Assembly (NCBI GenBank): GCA_035048485.1
Contig: CM068587.1
Location: 23,351,034 to 23,415,033, forward strand
From: Pteria penguin
Taxonomy: Eukaryota > Mollusca > Bivalvia > Pterioida > Pteriidae
Direction of reading: 5' to 3'
DNA length: 64,000 nucleotides
A model generated the notes under the pieces. That model did not search any database, was not told where the DNA came from, and worked only from the letters and a program-made list of their open reading frames with translations. A program made the translations under genes and the position numbers. This document shows, piece by piece, positions 53,411-64,000 of this stretch (position 1 is the first letter of the stretch; each line of letters opens with the position of its first letter).

Positions 53411-53782
53411 TTGGGTAAGTGTAAAAATAAAATTGTAGTTTATGCAGCATTCTGTTATTTTTTAAAAGGAATTGCAAATAAGAAATTTATAGAAACTGAC
53501 GCTTCATCAATTGTTGCCATATCTCCATGCCAATGTGTGGAAAGAGTGGTGATTTGATCAGAATAGTAGGGACTTGTAAAAACATGCATAAGTCATACCC
53601 TACTCAACTAACATGTCAAAGAAGAATCACAAGTAGTTAACATAGATAAAAGGTTTTCTGTCTTTTTATTGATGTAATCAAGTTTGAACCTTTTTAAATA
53701 GCATTCCCTTTCACACAGAGAAATTTTTGAGGTTTTGTAATCAATAAGAACTTCCTATGTGGTAATATTACGAGCAGTTTGT

Positions 53783-53873
53783 TTACTGGATTAGGTCAAT
53801 CCCCTTACTGGATTAGGTCAATCCCCTTTACTGGATTAGGTCAATCCCTTTACTGGATTAGGTCAATCTCTTT
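53783..53873. repeat. Tandem repeat, 22-23-bp unit, 4 copies
   Basis: TTTACTGGATTAGGTCAATC + CCC repeated four times with loss or gain of single T or C bases. Confidence 0.9.
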
Positions 53874-56800
53874 ACAATCTTATGAAACTTTGAAGCATGT
53901 AACTTCTAATTGTGTTTCTAGGATATGAAATTTAGTAAATCAACTATGTACTAGGAAATTAACTTTATTCATGGAGATGCAGTTTTCATGGTTTTGTGGT
54001 TATCTGCACCCACAGATTTACATTTAATCAATTATAAATGCATTCAACCAATTACCGTAAAGTTCAGACAGATATCCCAGTCACACACACACTTGTTTGA
54101 TAGGAAAGTAATAAAATTATTAGTATGCAATGTTGATTGATCAGGTTTGTACGTAAGGAATATTCATCAAAAAGAAATCATTGTTGAACAGACAATGTCC
54201 CAAACAAAGACAATGTAAGTATATTAAATGACATTCTGACAACCAATAAAACTCCATTTCTTGAGTTTTTGGATTTATCAACAATTATTCTTCATGTATC
54301 AAGAGAATGTTGCATAATCTGATAAGATGAAACAACTAACAGGATATCACAAGGTCAACACGCTTTAACATTAGAGGTAAAAAAAAAATCTGAACATATA
54401 AACAATATGAATCCTTACAATGATTTGTGTCATGAACGCTAATAACCAGAGGATACATGTATTGAGATACATGTAAAACCTTCTAAAATTATGTATGACC
54501 AAATTACGGTAAACAATGTATTGCACATCACAAAAAAAAAGCCAACATATTTTGAAAACCTTCAAATTTACATTTATAACAAATCAAATTTCCCTTTCAT
54601 GTAATTTGATTATATCAAAATAACTGAATATTACTGTACATCAGCAGAGTTTTCCACAAAGACCTTCATGTGGGGAAACACCACTGCTTCAAATGATAAA
54701 TTTCTTCTTCTTAACCTTAAGTATTACTATCAAATGATATGCCTCAGTTTTTCCATACAACAATCAAATACACTTTATTAAAAATCATGCATAAGTATGA
54801 AATGATTTCAAGTAAAAGAATTAAATTAAAGTAAAACTCACTATTAGCAAACACAGATATTGCGAATTTACATTTATTACAGAATTTTTCCCATTCTTCT
54901 GTAAGTGGTGTGCACAACCTATACAATTATTTTATGTTTATTGCAAATTTGATTATAGCAAAAATTTGATTATTGTGAATCATTTTCCAATTCCCAAAAG
55001 CTGATTTCTAATTTTCATCATTTATTACAGTCAAAATGTTTGATTTCTGATACAGATTTTCCCCAGCGGTATTTCCTTTGTGCAGGGAAGATTTATTTTA
55101 AGGAATAAGAAACTTCACTATATCAATATAATGAATTACTGCTATAATGAAGTTTTATTGATGTTCCCAGAAATTTACAGTAAGCAAGTTTCACTATATA
55201 AAAATATTCATACAAATCTTATGTCCTACAGCAAAATAAAAAAAAAAAAACATTGCATGCAAATAAACAAAACTACAATGTGTCTCATTTCTACAATAAC
55301 ATTGGTGTCAGGTTGTACAAGATAGGACTTTTATAAAATACCAAATCAATACATATACCTGAGCACCACTATTATTATACAATTGAGTTGTTTATTTCTA
55401 AGGTCACCTAATCCACGAGTGTAACTTTCTCAAGCAAAATGAACTAAAGCTTCATATGTCACTTAAATTTGATTGATAAGTTTTTTGGCTTGGGCAATGA
55501 AGAAAATTTTAGAGTTTTTAATTTTATTCTTTTTTCAGTGTTATAATATTATCCATCTGAAACACTGAGGGTTTCTTATAGTAGAAAAGTCAATGGCTGC
55601 ACAAAACAGAAAAACAAAATTCACAACATTCATTGGTGGTTTTCTTTTTAAGCAGTACCTCAAACTCATTGTTCTAGTAGAGCTATGCTCTATCATTGCA
55701 TTATTCCAGCTGTCCTTGCTGACACTAGCATCTGTCATACATGTAACTCGTATCTGATGACAAAAATCAACATATAGATTTCATACCATCAATAAAGAAT
55801 ACACACATGTATATAAATAAACACTGCACTTGTAACAAATCAGTATAAAAGTCATTTGCTGTAACATCCTCTAAAACTCTGGAAAAATTGGACCTTTGTG
55901 ATATTTTATAGTAAAATGGTAATATTACAATACCCTAGGTCTTAGTATATTAAATTCTAATTCTATTTGTACTTGGTACATGTAAATAGTTTTGTGTAAT
56001 TCTACTGCTGCTTGAACCAATAATTTTAATGTAATTTTTACAACTTTAGTAAACAGATTACAAATACATGTACCTTCCTTCAAATCAAACACATGTACAT
56101 CTGCTATATTGCGGCAACAAAGCTTTCCTTGCTAGCCTAAGATTTTTTTATTCTAAATGTCAAGGGTTCGATTCTTCCATACATCAAAATGGAACAGTCT
56201 GAGTTGATCACTCTATGGGCACTGTGTCTTGAGCCAGTGTGCTGAAACGAACCTTGTCTAAGTTGACTATTGGGAAAGTGGACAATAATTCATGCAAAGT
56301 GGAGAAACCATTAACAATCATCTCTTTATTTTCATGTGGATCATATTTTGTGTAGTTTCTCTAATTAGAACTTATAAGAATTTAGTATATTTCTCAATCT
56401 CAGCAGCCATAGGAGCTACAAAAACCAGTGCTGATACAAAATAGTTCACCTGATTTCATTCGGAGAGATTAAAGAAATTCCATTTGACAATTCAAACTTG
56501 GACATCAGACCACCACCATAAATTAAGTATTTCTTTGCAGTTGCAACTTAATGTATCAGTATGTAAATTATCAAGCAAATAAAAAACTCGAAAGATATAT
56601 ATACATATTTCAAGTTCAAAATTGAAGAACATTTCCATAGATAAAAATAATAAAGAATATCAGTCAATGTTTTCTGTGAAAAAAAATCAATAAAAGCACC
56701 ATCTTTTGATAAACATGCATCGTTTCCCTATTTCTATGTAATCTATACAATATACCGGTAACAATTATAAAATTCTACCTAACAATCTGATAACAACTTT

Positions 56801-57774
56801 TATGCAAATATCACATATTTAAACAAACAAAAAAAAAAACCCTCTCTGATATACATTTTATGCTATGATGTTTAAAAATGTTCAAATATCATCATCAAAA
56901 TATTGACAGGAGTCTTACAAAGTTGGCCACACTTATTTTCAATCTCATTAAACTAGTAAATCAAGCTTTTTTATGCCTTAAAATGAAATAAAAGTATGTT
57001 TCAAATATTAAGATGTGTTTAAGTGACACAAATACCCCTGGCAATAACAATTTGCCAGAACAAAACGAAATTCCTCAAGCATGATAGGATAACTAAATGC
57101 TGTGTGTTCAAAAATTCAAGTCAGATCACTCCAGACTTTTGATGTTAGAAGATACACAGTTCCATGATATAATTACCTTGTTTTTATAGTCTTTGTCACT
57201 AATATCTTAAGTAATAATACTATACCTTAATTATAAAAATAATCATTGTAAACATTCAATATCTCATCATACATGTATTTTATTCGTTGTTTAATGAATT
57301 ACAATTATTTGGTCTACATGATAGTGATCAGAATTTAGTGGTGAATAAATAGTTGTGTATTAAGGTTTAATGTTGCATTACCAATTTTTCCTATGACCAC
57401 AGTGTTTAGTGGTGGATTACCTAGATACAACCATACATATCTGACACTGATAGACTTTCTTATCTACCCAGCCTGGTATTAAAACAACTCTTAACGAAGG
57501 TCAGAGTCTGTATAGCAAATTTTTGCGTAGTGGTTTAATTTGTTCAGCCACAAGGATCCCCCATTATATTTAAGATAATCTGATTTCATTTGCATTCTGT
57601 ATTTCATGCAATATTCCAAAAATGTTAACAGCATGATAATCTTTTAAAATGCACTAAGACAATACCCTGATGAATCTTCTTTTTTCTTCTGTGACAAGAG
57701 TAACAGTAATATACGTGAAATTCTACAACCCTGACTCCAATGATTTAACGGCTGATATGATACATTCTATGTTG
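53874..57774. other. Downstream of the glucuronosyltransferase, no gene seen
   Basis: AT-rich sequence of 3.9 kb that may include the 3' UTR of the minus-strand gene ending at 57775. A tRNA-like B-box phrase GGGTTCGATTCTTCC lies at about 56164-56178, a probable SINE remnant at 56100-56240. Short open frames at 55080-55325 and 55541-55738 have no recognisable domain. Confidence 0.35.
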
Positions 57775-60700
57775 TTAAACTTCTATGTTCAGATCAGATC
57801 CTCTTCCATATAATGCTTTCATCTTATCTTCATTTTTTGTTTTTGATTTCTCTGTTCTTGTGTGCCATACTAAAACCTGTGAATGACAGTGCAAATGCAA
57901 ATAAATCCATCCATCAAAATAAAAAACATGTAAGAAGCATGGAGAAAATAAACTAAACTATATTAATGTACCAGCAATCTGAGAGTATCATTAAATCCAG
58001 TCAAGTCAATGTACAAGCAACCTGAGAGTATTATTAAATCCAGTCAAGTCAATGTACAAGCAACCTGAGAGTATCATTAAATCCAGTCAAGTCAATGTAC
58101 AAGCCATCTGAGAGTATTATTAAATCCAGTCAAGTCAATGTACAAGCAACCTGAGAGTATCATTAAATCCAGTCAAGTCAATGTACAAGCAATCTGAGGG
58201 TATCATTAAATCCAGTCAAGTCAATGTACAAGCAATCTGAGAGTATTATTAAATCCAGTCAAGTCAATGTACAAGCAACCTGAGAGTATCAGTGAATCCA
58301 GTCAAGTCAATATACAAGCAACCTGAGAGTATTATTAAATCCAGTCAAGTCAATGTACAAGCAACCTGAGAGTATCATTAAATCCAGTCAAGTCAATGTA
58401 CAAGCAACCTGAGAGTATTATTAAATCCAGTCAAGTCAATGTACAAGCAATCTGAGAGTATCATTAAATCCAGTCAAGTCAATGTACAAGCAACCTGAGA
58501 GTACATTGTATCATTAAATCGAGTCAAGTCAATGTACAAGCAATCTGAGAGTATTATTAAATCCAGTCAAGTCAATGTACAAGCAACCTAAGAGTATTAT
58601 TAAATCCAGTCAAGTCAATGTACAAGCAACCTGAGAGTATCATTAAATCCAGTCAAGTCAATGTACAAGCAATCTGAGGGTATCATTAAATCCAGTCAAG
58701 TCAATGTACAAGCAATCTGAGAGTATTATTAAATCCAGTCAAGTCAATGTACAAGCAACCTGAGAGTATCAGTGAATCCAGTCAAGTCAATGTACAAGCA
58801 ATCTGAGAGTATCATTAAATCCAGTCACGTCAATGTACTAGGAATCTGAGAGTATCATTAAATCCAGTCAAGTCAATGTACAAGCAATCTGAGGGTATCA
58901 TTAAATCCAGTCAAGTCAATGTACAAGCAATCTGAGGGTATCATTAAATCCAGTCAAGTCAATGTACAAGCAATCTGAGAGTATTATTAAATCCAGTCAC
59001 GTCAATGTACTAGGAATCTGAGAGTATTATTAAATCCAGTCAAGTCAATGTACAAGCAACAATCTGAGAGTATTATTAAATCCAGTCAAGTCAATGTATA
59101 AGCAATCTGAGAGTATCATTAAATCCAGTCAAGTCAATATACAAACAATCTGAGAGTATCATTAAATCCAGTGAAGTCAATGTACAAGCAACCTGAGAGT
59201 ATTGTTAAATCCAGTCAAGTCAATGTACAAGCAATCTGAGAGTATCATTAAATCCAGTCAAGTCAATGTACAAGCAACCTGAGAGTACATTGTATCATTA
59301 AATCGAGTCAAGTCAATGTACAAGCAATCTGAGAGTATTATTAAATCCAGTCAAGTCAATGTACAAGCAACCTGAGAGTATCATTAGATCCAGTCAAGTC
59401 AATGTACAAGCAATCTGAGAGTATTATTAAATCCAGTCAAGTCAATGTACAAGCAATCTGAGGGTATCATTAAATCCAGTCAAGTCAATGTACAAGCAAC
59501 CTGAGAGTATTATTAAATCCAGTCAAGCCAATGTACAAGCAACCTGAGAGTATCATTAAATCCAGTCAAGTCAATGTACAAGCAACCTGAGAGTATTATT
59601 AAATCCAGTCAAGCCAATGTACAAGCAACGTGAGAGTATCATTAAATCCAGTCAGGTCAATGTACAAGCAAACCTGAGAGTATCATTAAATCCAGTCAAG
59701 TCAATGTACAAGCAATCTGAGAGTATTATTAAATCCAGTCAAGTCAATGTACAAGCAACCTGAGAGTATTATTAAATCCAGTCAAGTCAACGTACAAGCA
59801 ATCTGAGAGTATCATTAAATCCAGTCAAGTCAATGTACAAGCAACCTGAGGGTATCATTAAATCCAGTCAAGTCAATGTACAAGCAACCTGAGAGTATCA
59901 TTAAATCCAGTCAAGTCAATGTACAAGCAATCTGAGAGTATTATCAAATCCAGTCAAGTCAATGTACAAGCAATCTGAGAGTATCATTAAATCCAGTCAC
60001 GTCAATGTACTAGGAATCTGAGAGTATCATTAAATCCAGTCAAGTCAATGTACAAGCAATCTGAGGGTATCATTAAATCCAGTCAAGTCAATGTACAAGC
60101 AATCTGAGTGTATCATTAAATCCAGTCAAGTCAATGTACAAGCAATCTGAGAGTATTATTAAATCCAGTCATGTCAATGTACTAGGAATCTGAGAGTATT
60201 ATTAAATCCAGTCAAGTCAATGTACAAGCAACAATCTGAGAGTATTATTAAATTCAGTCAAGTCAATGTACAAGCAACCTAAGAGTATTATCAAATCCAG
60301 TCAAGTCAGTGTACAAGCAACCTGAGAGTATCATTAAATCCAGTGAAGTCAATGTACAAGCAATCTGAGAGTATTATTAAATCCAGTCAAGTCAATATAC
60401 AAACAATCTGAGAGTATCATTAAATCCAGTCAAGTCAATGTACAAGCAACCTGAGAGTATTGTTAAATCCAGTCAAGTCAATGTACAAGCAATCTGAGAG
60501 TATTATTAAATCCAGTCAAGTCAATATACAAACAATCTGAGAGTATCATTAAATCCAGTCAAGTCAACGTACAAGCAATCTGAGAGTATTATTAAATCCA
60601 GTCAAGTCAATGTACAAGCAACCTGAGAGTATCAATAAATCCAGTCAAGTCAATGTACAAGCAATCTGAGAGTATTATTAAATCCAGTCAAGTCAATGTA

Positions 60701-63700
60701 CAAGCAACCTGACAGTATTATTAAATCCAGTCAAGTCAATGTACAAGCAACCTGAGAGTATCAATAAATCCAGTCAAGTCAATGTACAAGCAATCTGAGA
60801 GTATTATTAAATCCAGTCAAGTCAATGTACAAGCAATCTGAGAGTATCATTAAATCCAGTCAAGTCAATATACAAACAATCTGAGAGTATCATAAAATCC
60901 AGTGAAGTCAATGTACAAGCAACCTGAGAGTATTGTTAAATCCAGTCAAGTCAATGTACAAGCAACCAGAGAGTATCATGAAATCCAGTCAAGTCAATAT
61001 ACAAACAATCTGAGAGTATCATTAAATCCAGTCAAGTCAACGTACAAGCAATCTGAGAGTATTATTAAATCCAGTAAAGTCAATGTACAAGCAACCTGAC
61101 AGTATTATTAAATCCAGTCAAGTCAATGTACAAGCAACCTGAGAGTATTGTTAAATCCAGTCAAGTCAATGTACAAGCAACCTGACAGTATTATTAAATC
61201 CAGTCAAGTCAATGTACAAGCAACCTGAGAGTATCAATAAATCCAGTCAAGTCAATGTACAAGCAATCTGAGAGTATTATTAAATCCAGTCAAGTCAATG
61301 TATAAGCAATCTGAGAGTATCATTAAATCCAGTCAAGTCAATATACAAACAATCTGAGAGTATCATTAAATCCAGTGAAGTCAATGTACAAGCAACCTGA
61401 GAGTATTGTTAAATCCAGTCAAGTCAATGTACAAGCAATCTGAGAGTATCATTAAATCCAGTCAAGTCGATATACAAACAATCTGAGAGTATCATTAAAT
61501 CCAGTCAAGTCAACGTACAAGCAATCTGAGAGTATTATTAAATCCAGTAAAGTCAATGTACAAGCAACCTGACAGTATTATTAAATCCAGTCAAGTCAAT
61601 GTACAAGCAACCTGAGAGTATCAATAAATCCAGTGAAGTCAATGTACAAGCAATCTGAGAGTATTATTAAATCCAGTCAAGTCAATGTACAAGCAATCTG
61701 AGAGTATCATTAAATCCAGTCAAGTCAATGTACAAGCAATCTGAGAGTATCATTAAATCCAGTCAAGTCAATGTACAAGCAATCTGAGAGTATTATTAAA
61801 TCCAGTCAAGTCAATGTACAAGCAATCTGAGGAGTATTATTAAATCCAGTTAAGTCAATGAAGGGGAATCTTCACTCTTAAGTTCACATTCACTGATTTG
61901 ACTTTTAATTAAAAAATCATTAGGCATCTTCGTTTCTTCATAACTAGATGTGCATCCAGATTAAGTTAGTACATCAAGAACCATATCCAGAAACCTTGTG
62001 GAAACCATATTTTTACCATGTCATTTAACTTGACATTTGACTCCCAAATCAATAGGCATCTCTGTCTCTTCATGATTAAACATATATTCAAACTGGTTTA
62101 AATTGGATACGAGTACATAACTGATCATCCAGAAACAAGGGTTTTACCATATTTTTTACTATAAGTTCAGAAGTTCTGGCCTTGACCTTTGAATGTTCGA
62201 CATAAAAATCAATAACTATCATCCTCTCTACATAACTAAGAAAACATCTTAATTTGCTTTGAATCTGAAAACAATATTTTCATCTATTTTCAAAATAAGC
62301 TCTCAGTAATCATTTTCAACAAAAACTCAAACACAATTGTCTCCCTTCATGCACATCTTCTTTTGATGTTCTTTATTTGTACCAGGTTTGGTTATAATCC
62401 ACTGAATGGTTTTAGGAAAGTTGATGGTGCAATGAAACTGTATCAGAATGATGTAAAAAAAGTTCAAAGGGTCATAATGCCTGTAAGAATAATCAGAACA
62501 AAATCTTTAACTTGGTATCAAGAGGCAATGTGAAAAAAAATCCAGAAAAATGAGATGCCATATTATCTGCATCTATCTGTCTTGGTTAAGGAAAGAAGAT
62601 CAGACAAGTTTTATTTAACCTGCCCATTTGTCCTACTACGTTAAAACCCAGCTGCACACTTCAAGTCAGACCCTTTCATATACCACCACAAAAACATTTG
62701 TACTTGCCATGGTGATGGAGGAGAAGGGCAGACAAGGTTTTGGGGAGGGATAGACTGATGGATGTCATGTCCTATGTATGGTTACCAGAAGACACATATT
62801 GGTGAAGGAAATACTTATAATTCATGAAATCCCACGAAAGGCAGACATGATCTGTAACCATGTTTGATATAGTAATTTACTACAGTAAATTTCAATCAGA
62901 CGGTTACATGAAATTTTTTCCGAAAGTAATTTCCATAAACAAAAGAGAAAGACAGACAGATAGATAGACAGACAAAGAGGAAACTTATAGTTCTTCTCAT
63001 TTCAAAGGTAGGTGACTAAAATACTTAATTTAACACTATCTGCTGTATCATTTTCTGTCTTTGAAGTCTTAAAATGGGGTCTTCATTACAGAGACGGAAA
63101 AAGTGATTCACTAGAACCCATTGTTGCTTTTCACCTTTGTAAAGGCTAGGTTTAAACCTGTGTTAAGTTGAAGTTTAAAACAGATTAGAAAGGTCTGTCC
63201 TTGTACTAGTTTTGAATGTGACCATATATTCCATGGAGATCTCAAATAATCTAGCAACATGTGGATATTACAGAGCTTATCTTGGAAAATTTTGAAAATG
63301 TATAGGTAAAAGACAAAGGTAAATAGAACTGCTTTGGGTGGATCTACTGCATGGGTTGATGATGTCACATTAGAGCTGCTTTGGGTGGGTCTGCTGTATG
63401 AGTTGATGTTGTCACATTCGTGAAATCTTGATGTGAAGTATACAGCTTGTAATATTGACAATGAAGAGCAATCAACACTGCACATGACTATATAACATCT
63501 ATATGTAGTACCATATGCTATATAAATGCATTCAATACTACATCACTCCTGTGACCCTGTTGTAAAGGGATCACAAAGGGTCATACCTTTGTACAGTCTT
63601 CAGCCTTGGGCTCTAAATCTGCTAATGTGATATTCAGAAGCCTGAGTATAGTGGATTCTTGATAACCTCTCTGTACATTATTACTGAACCACGCTTCTTG

Positions 63701-63793
63701 GTGTTTGAAGAAAAGTTTGATATTGACCGCAAAACCTGCCATGTCCATAGCAAATGGTCGTTCAGGCTTGTAGTATGTAAACCAACCAACAAC
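57775..63793 (-). CDS. Beta-1,3-glucuronosyltransferase (GT43, B3GAT family), C-terminal two exons only; gene continues past the right edge
   Basis: Penultimate exon 63793-63587 (69 codons) and last exon 57876-57775 (33 codons plus TAA), both phase 0 with AG/GT borders. The 102 residues are the C-terminal part of a type II Golgi glucuronosyltransferase that transfers GlcA from UDP-GlcA to galactose. Family landmarks seen are VVGWFTYYKPERPFAMDMAG, GYQESTILR (its Glu aligns with the catalytic base of human GlcAT-I), LEPKAEDCTK, VLVWHTRTEK (the His aligns with a UDP-sugar-contacting His in GlcAT-I) and the terminal NIEV. The GYQES and LEPKA blocks resemble B3GAT1/B3GAT2, and the tail also resembles B3GAT3, so I do not choose between the HNK-1-type and linkage-region enzymes. 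Membrane anchor, DXD motif and donor-site N-terminal half should lie to the right. The 5.7-kb intron is mostly a 43-bp minisatellite. Confidence 0.92.
57985..61858. repeat. Minisatellite, 43-bp unit, about 90 copies
   Basis: The unit AAATCCAGTCAAGTCAATGT + ACAAGCAATCTGAGAGTATC + ATT has a period of 43, measured between 58021 and 58064. Variant positions (AACCTGA/AATCTGA, TATTATT/TATCATT, GTACTAGGAATC) form blocks that recur at a distance, pointing to segmental duplication inside the array. It occupies most of the last intron of the glucuronosyltransferase gene. Confidence 0.96.
61990..63000. repeat. Dispersed repeat remnants (families B and D)
   Basis: TTTGACTCCCAAATCAATAG, AACATATATTCAAACTGGTT and GATCATCCAGAAACAAGG follow the order of family B. 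Further right, CAGACCCTTTCATATACCA matches a phrase at about 21775 (family D). In the glucuronosyltransferase intron, noncoding. Confidence 0.5.
63328..63421 (+). repeat. 47-bp direct duplication of a SINE-like segment
   Basis: GAACTGCTTTGGGTGGATCT and GAGCTGCTTTGGGTGGGTCT begin two adjacent copies ending TTGATGATGTCACATT and TTGATGTTGTCACATT. The CTGCTTTGGGTGGGTC phrase matches the SINE family A body. Confidence 0.6.
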
Positions 63794-64000
63794 CTAAAAT
63801 TTTCAAAGAAATGAATTAAGAATTCTCCTCTATAAAATAACTAAGATGTAAATATGTATTATTGTTTTTAATATATCAATGACAGGATATATAATGGAAA
63901 ACCTATGCAAAAACACAATTTAACTCATTTCATACAAGTATAATACACAGTTTGTGCTTTGGTTTTTTGATCAAAATTCTTTATAACAATTTATTCCTTT
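63794..64000. other. Intron of the glucuronosyltransferase at the right edge
   Basis: AT-rich sequence upstream (in minus-strand sense) of the penultimate exon, starting with its TTTTAG acceptor. No further exon seen before the window ends. Confidence 0.6.

Noticed and set aside
56100..56240. Possible tRNA gene from GGGTTCGATTC
   Set aside because: B-box-like phrase without a convincing A box or cloverleaf; more likely a SINE remnant.

Overview
This is AT-rich, intron-rich animal nuclear DNA, most likely from a bivalve or another mollusc. I infer that from GT/AG introns, animal gene families, dense minisatellites, and repeat types common in bivalves: tRNA-derived SINEs with TTGA tails, GCTCACCTGAGC hairpin elements, and dispersed repeats rich in TGACCTTGACC. 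The species cannot be fixed from sequence alone. There are no operons or ribosome binding sites, and no rRNA or functional tRNA gene was recognised.

Four protein genes were reconstructed by joining exons at GT/AG sites. (1) APMAP-like, plus strand, 9 exons, 3542-13745, 411 aa, complete. (2) BCKDHA, the E1-alpha subunit of the mitochondrial branched-chain 2-oxoacid dehydrogenase, minus strand, 9 exons, 32659 down to 19385, 432 aa, complete. Its small first exon carries the mitochondrial presequence. (3) DESI2-like deSUMOylating isopeptidase, plus strand, 5 exons, 33104-40335, 196 aa, complete. (4) The last two exons of a GT43 beta-1,3-glucuronosyltransferase (B3GAT family), minus strand, 63793 down to 57775. 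Its 5' part lies beyond the right edge. All three complete reading frames are divisible by three across every junction and are close in length to the human proteins.

APMAP and BCKDHA converge tail to tail. BCKDHA and DESI2 are head to head with 444 bp between their start codons, probably a shared promoter. DESI2 and the glucuronosyltransferase converge across about 17 kb without a recognisable gene. The four products act in different places (membrane lipid/esterase-type beta-propeller, mitochondrial amino-acid catabolism, SUMO or ubiquitin removal, Golgi glycan synthesis), so there is no evidence of a functional cluster.

Much of the rest is repeat. Large tandem arrays have 47-bp units (64-2850), 61-bp units in a DESI2 intron (38075-39900), 38-bp units with a 1.28-kb higher-order duplication (48090-51485), and 43-bp units in the glucuronosyltransferase intron (57985-61858). 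Smaller arrays have 22, 33, 39, 87 and about 147-bp units. Transposon-like items include a TA-flanked TIR element (16221-17195), two other TIR elements (3961-4886, 41018-41673), a 96-bp hairpin with a perfect 9-bp target duplication (53117-53212), and tRNA-derived SINEs with target duplications. The most unusual signal is a set of three very small hairpin insertions (31, 35 and 46 bp) sharing CAGGGACGTATA-type ends, each flanked by a 7-bp direct repeat.
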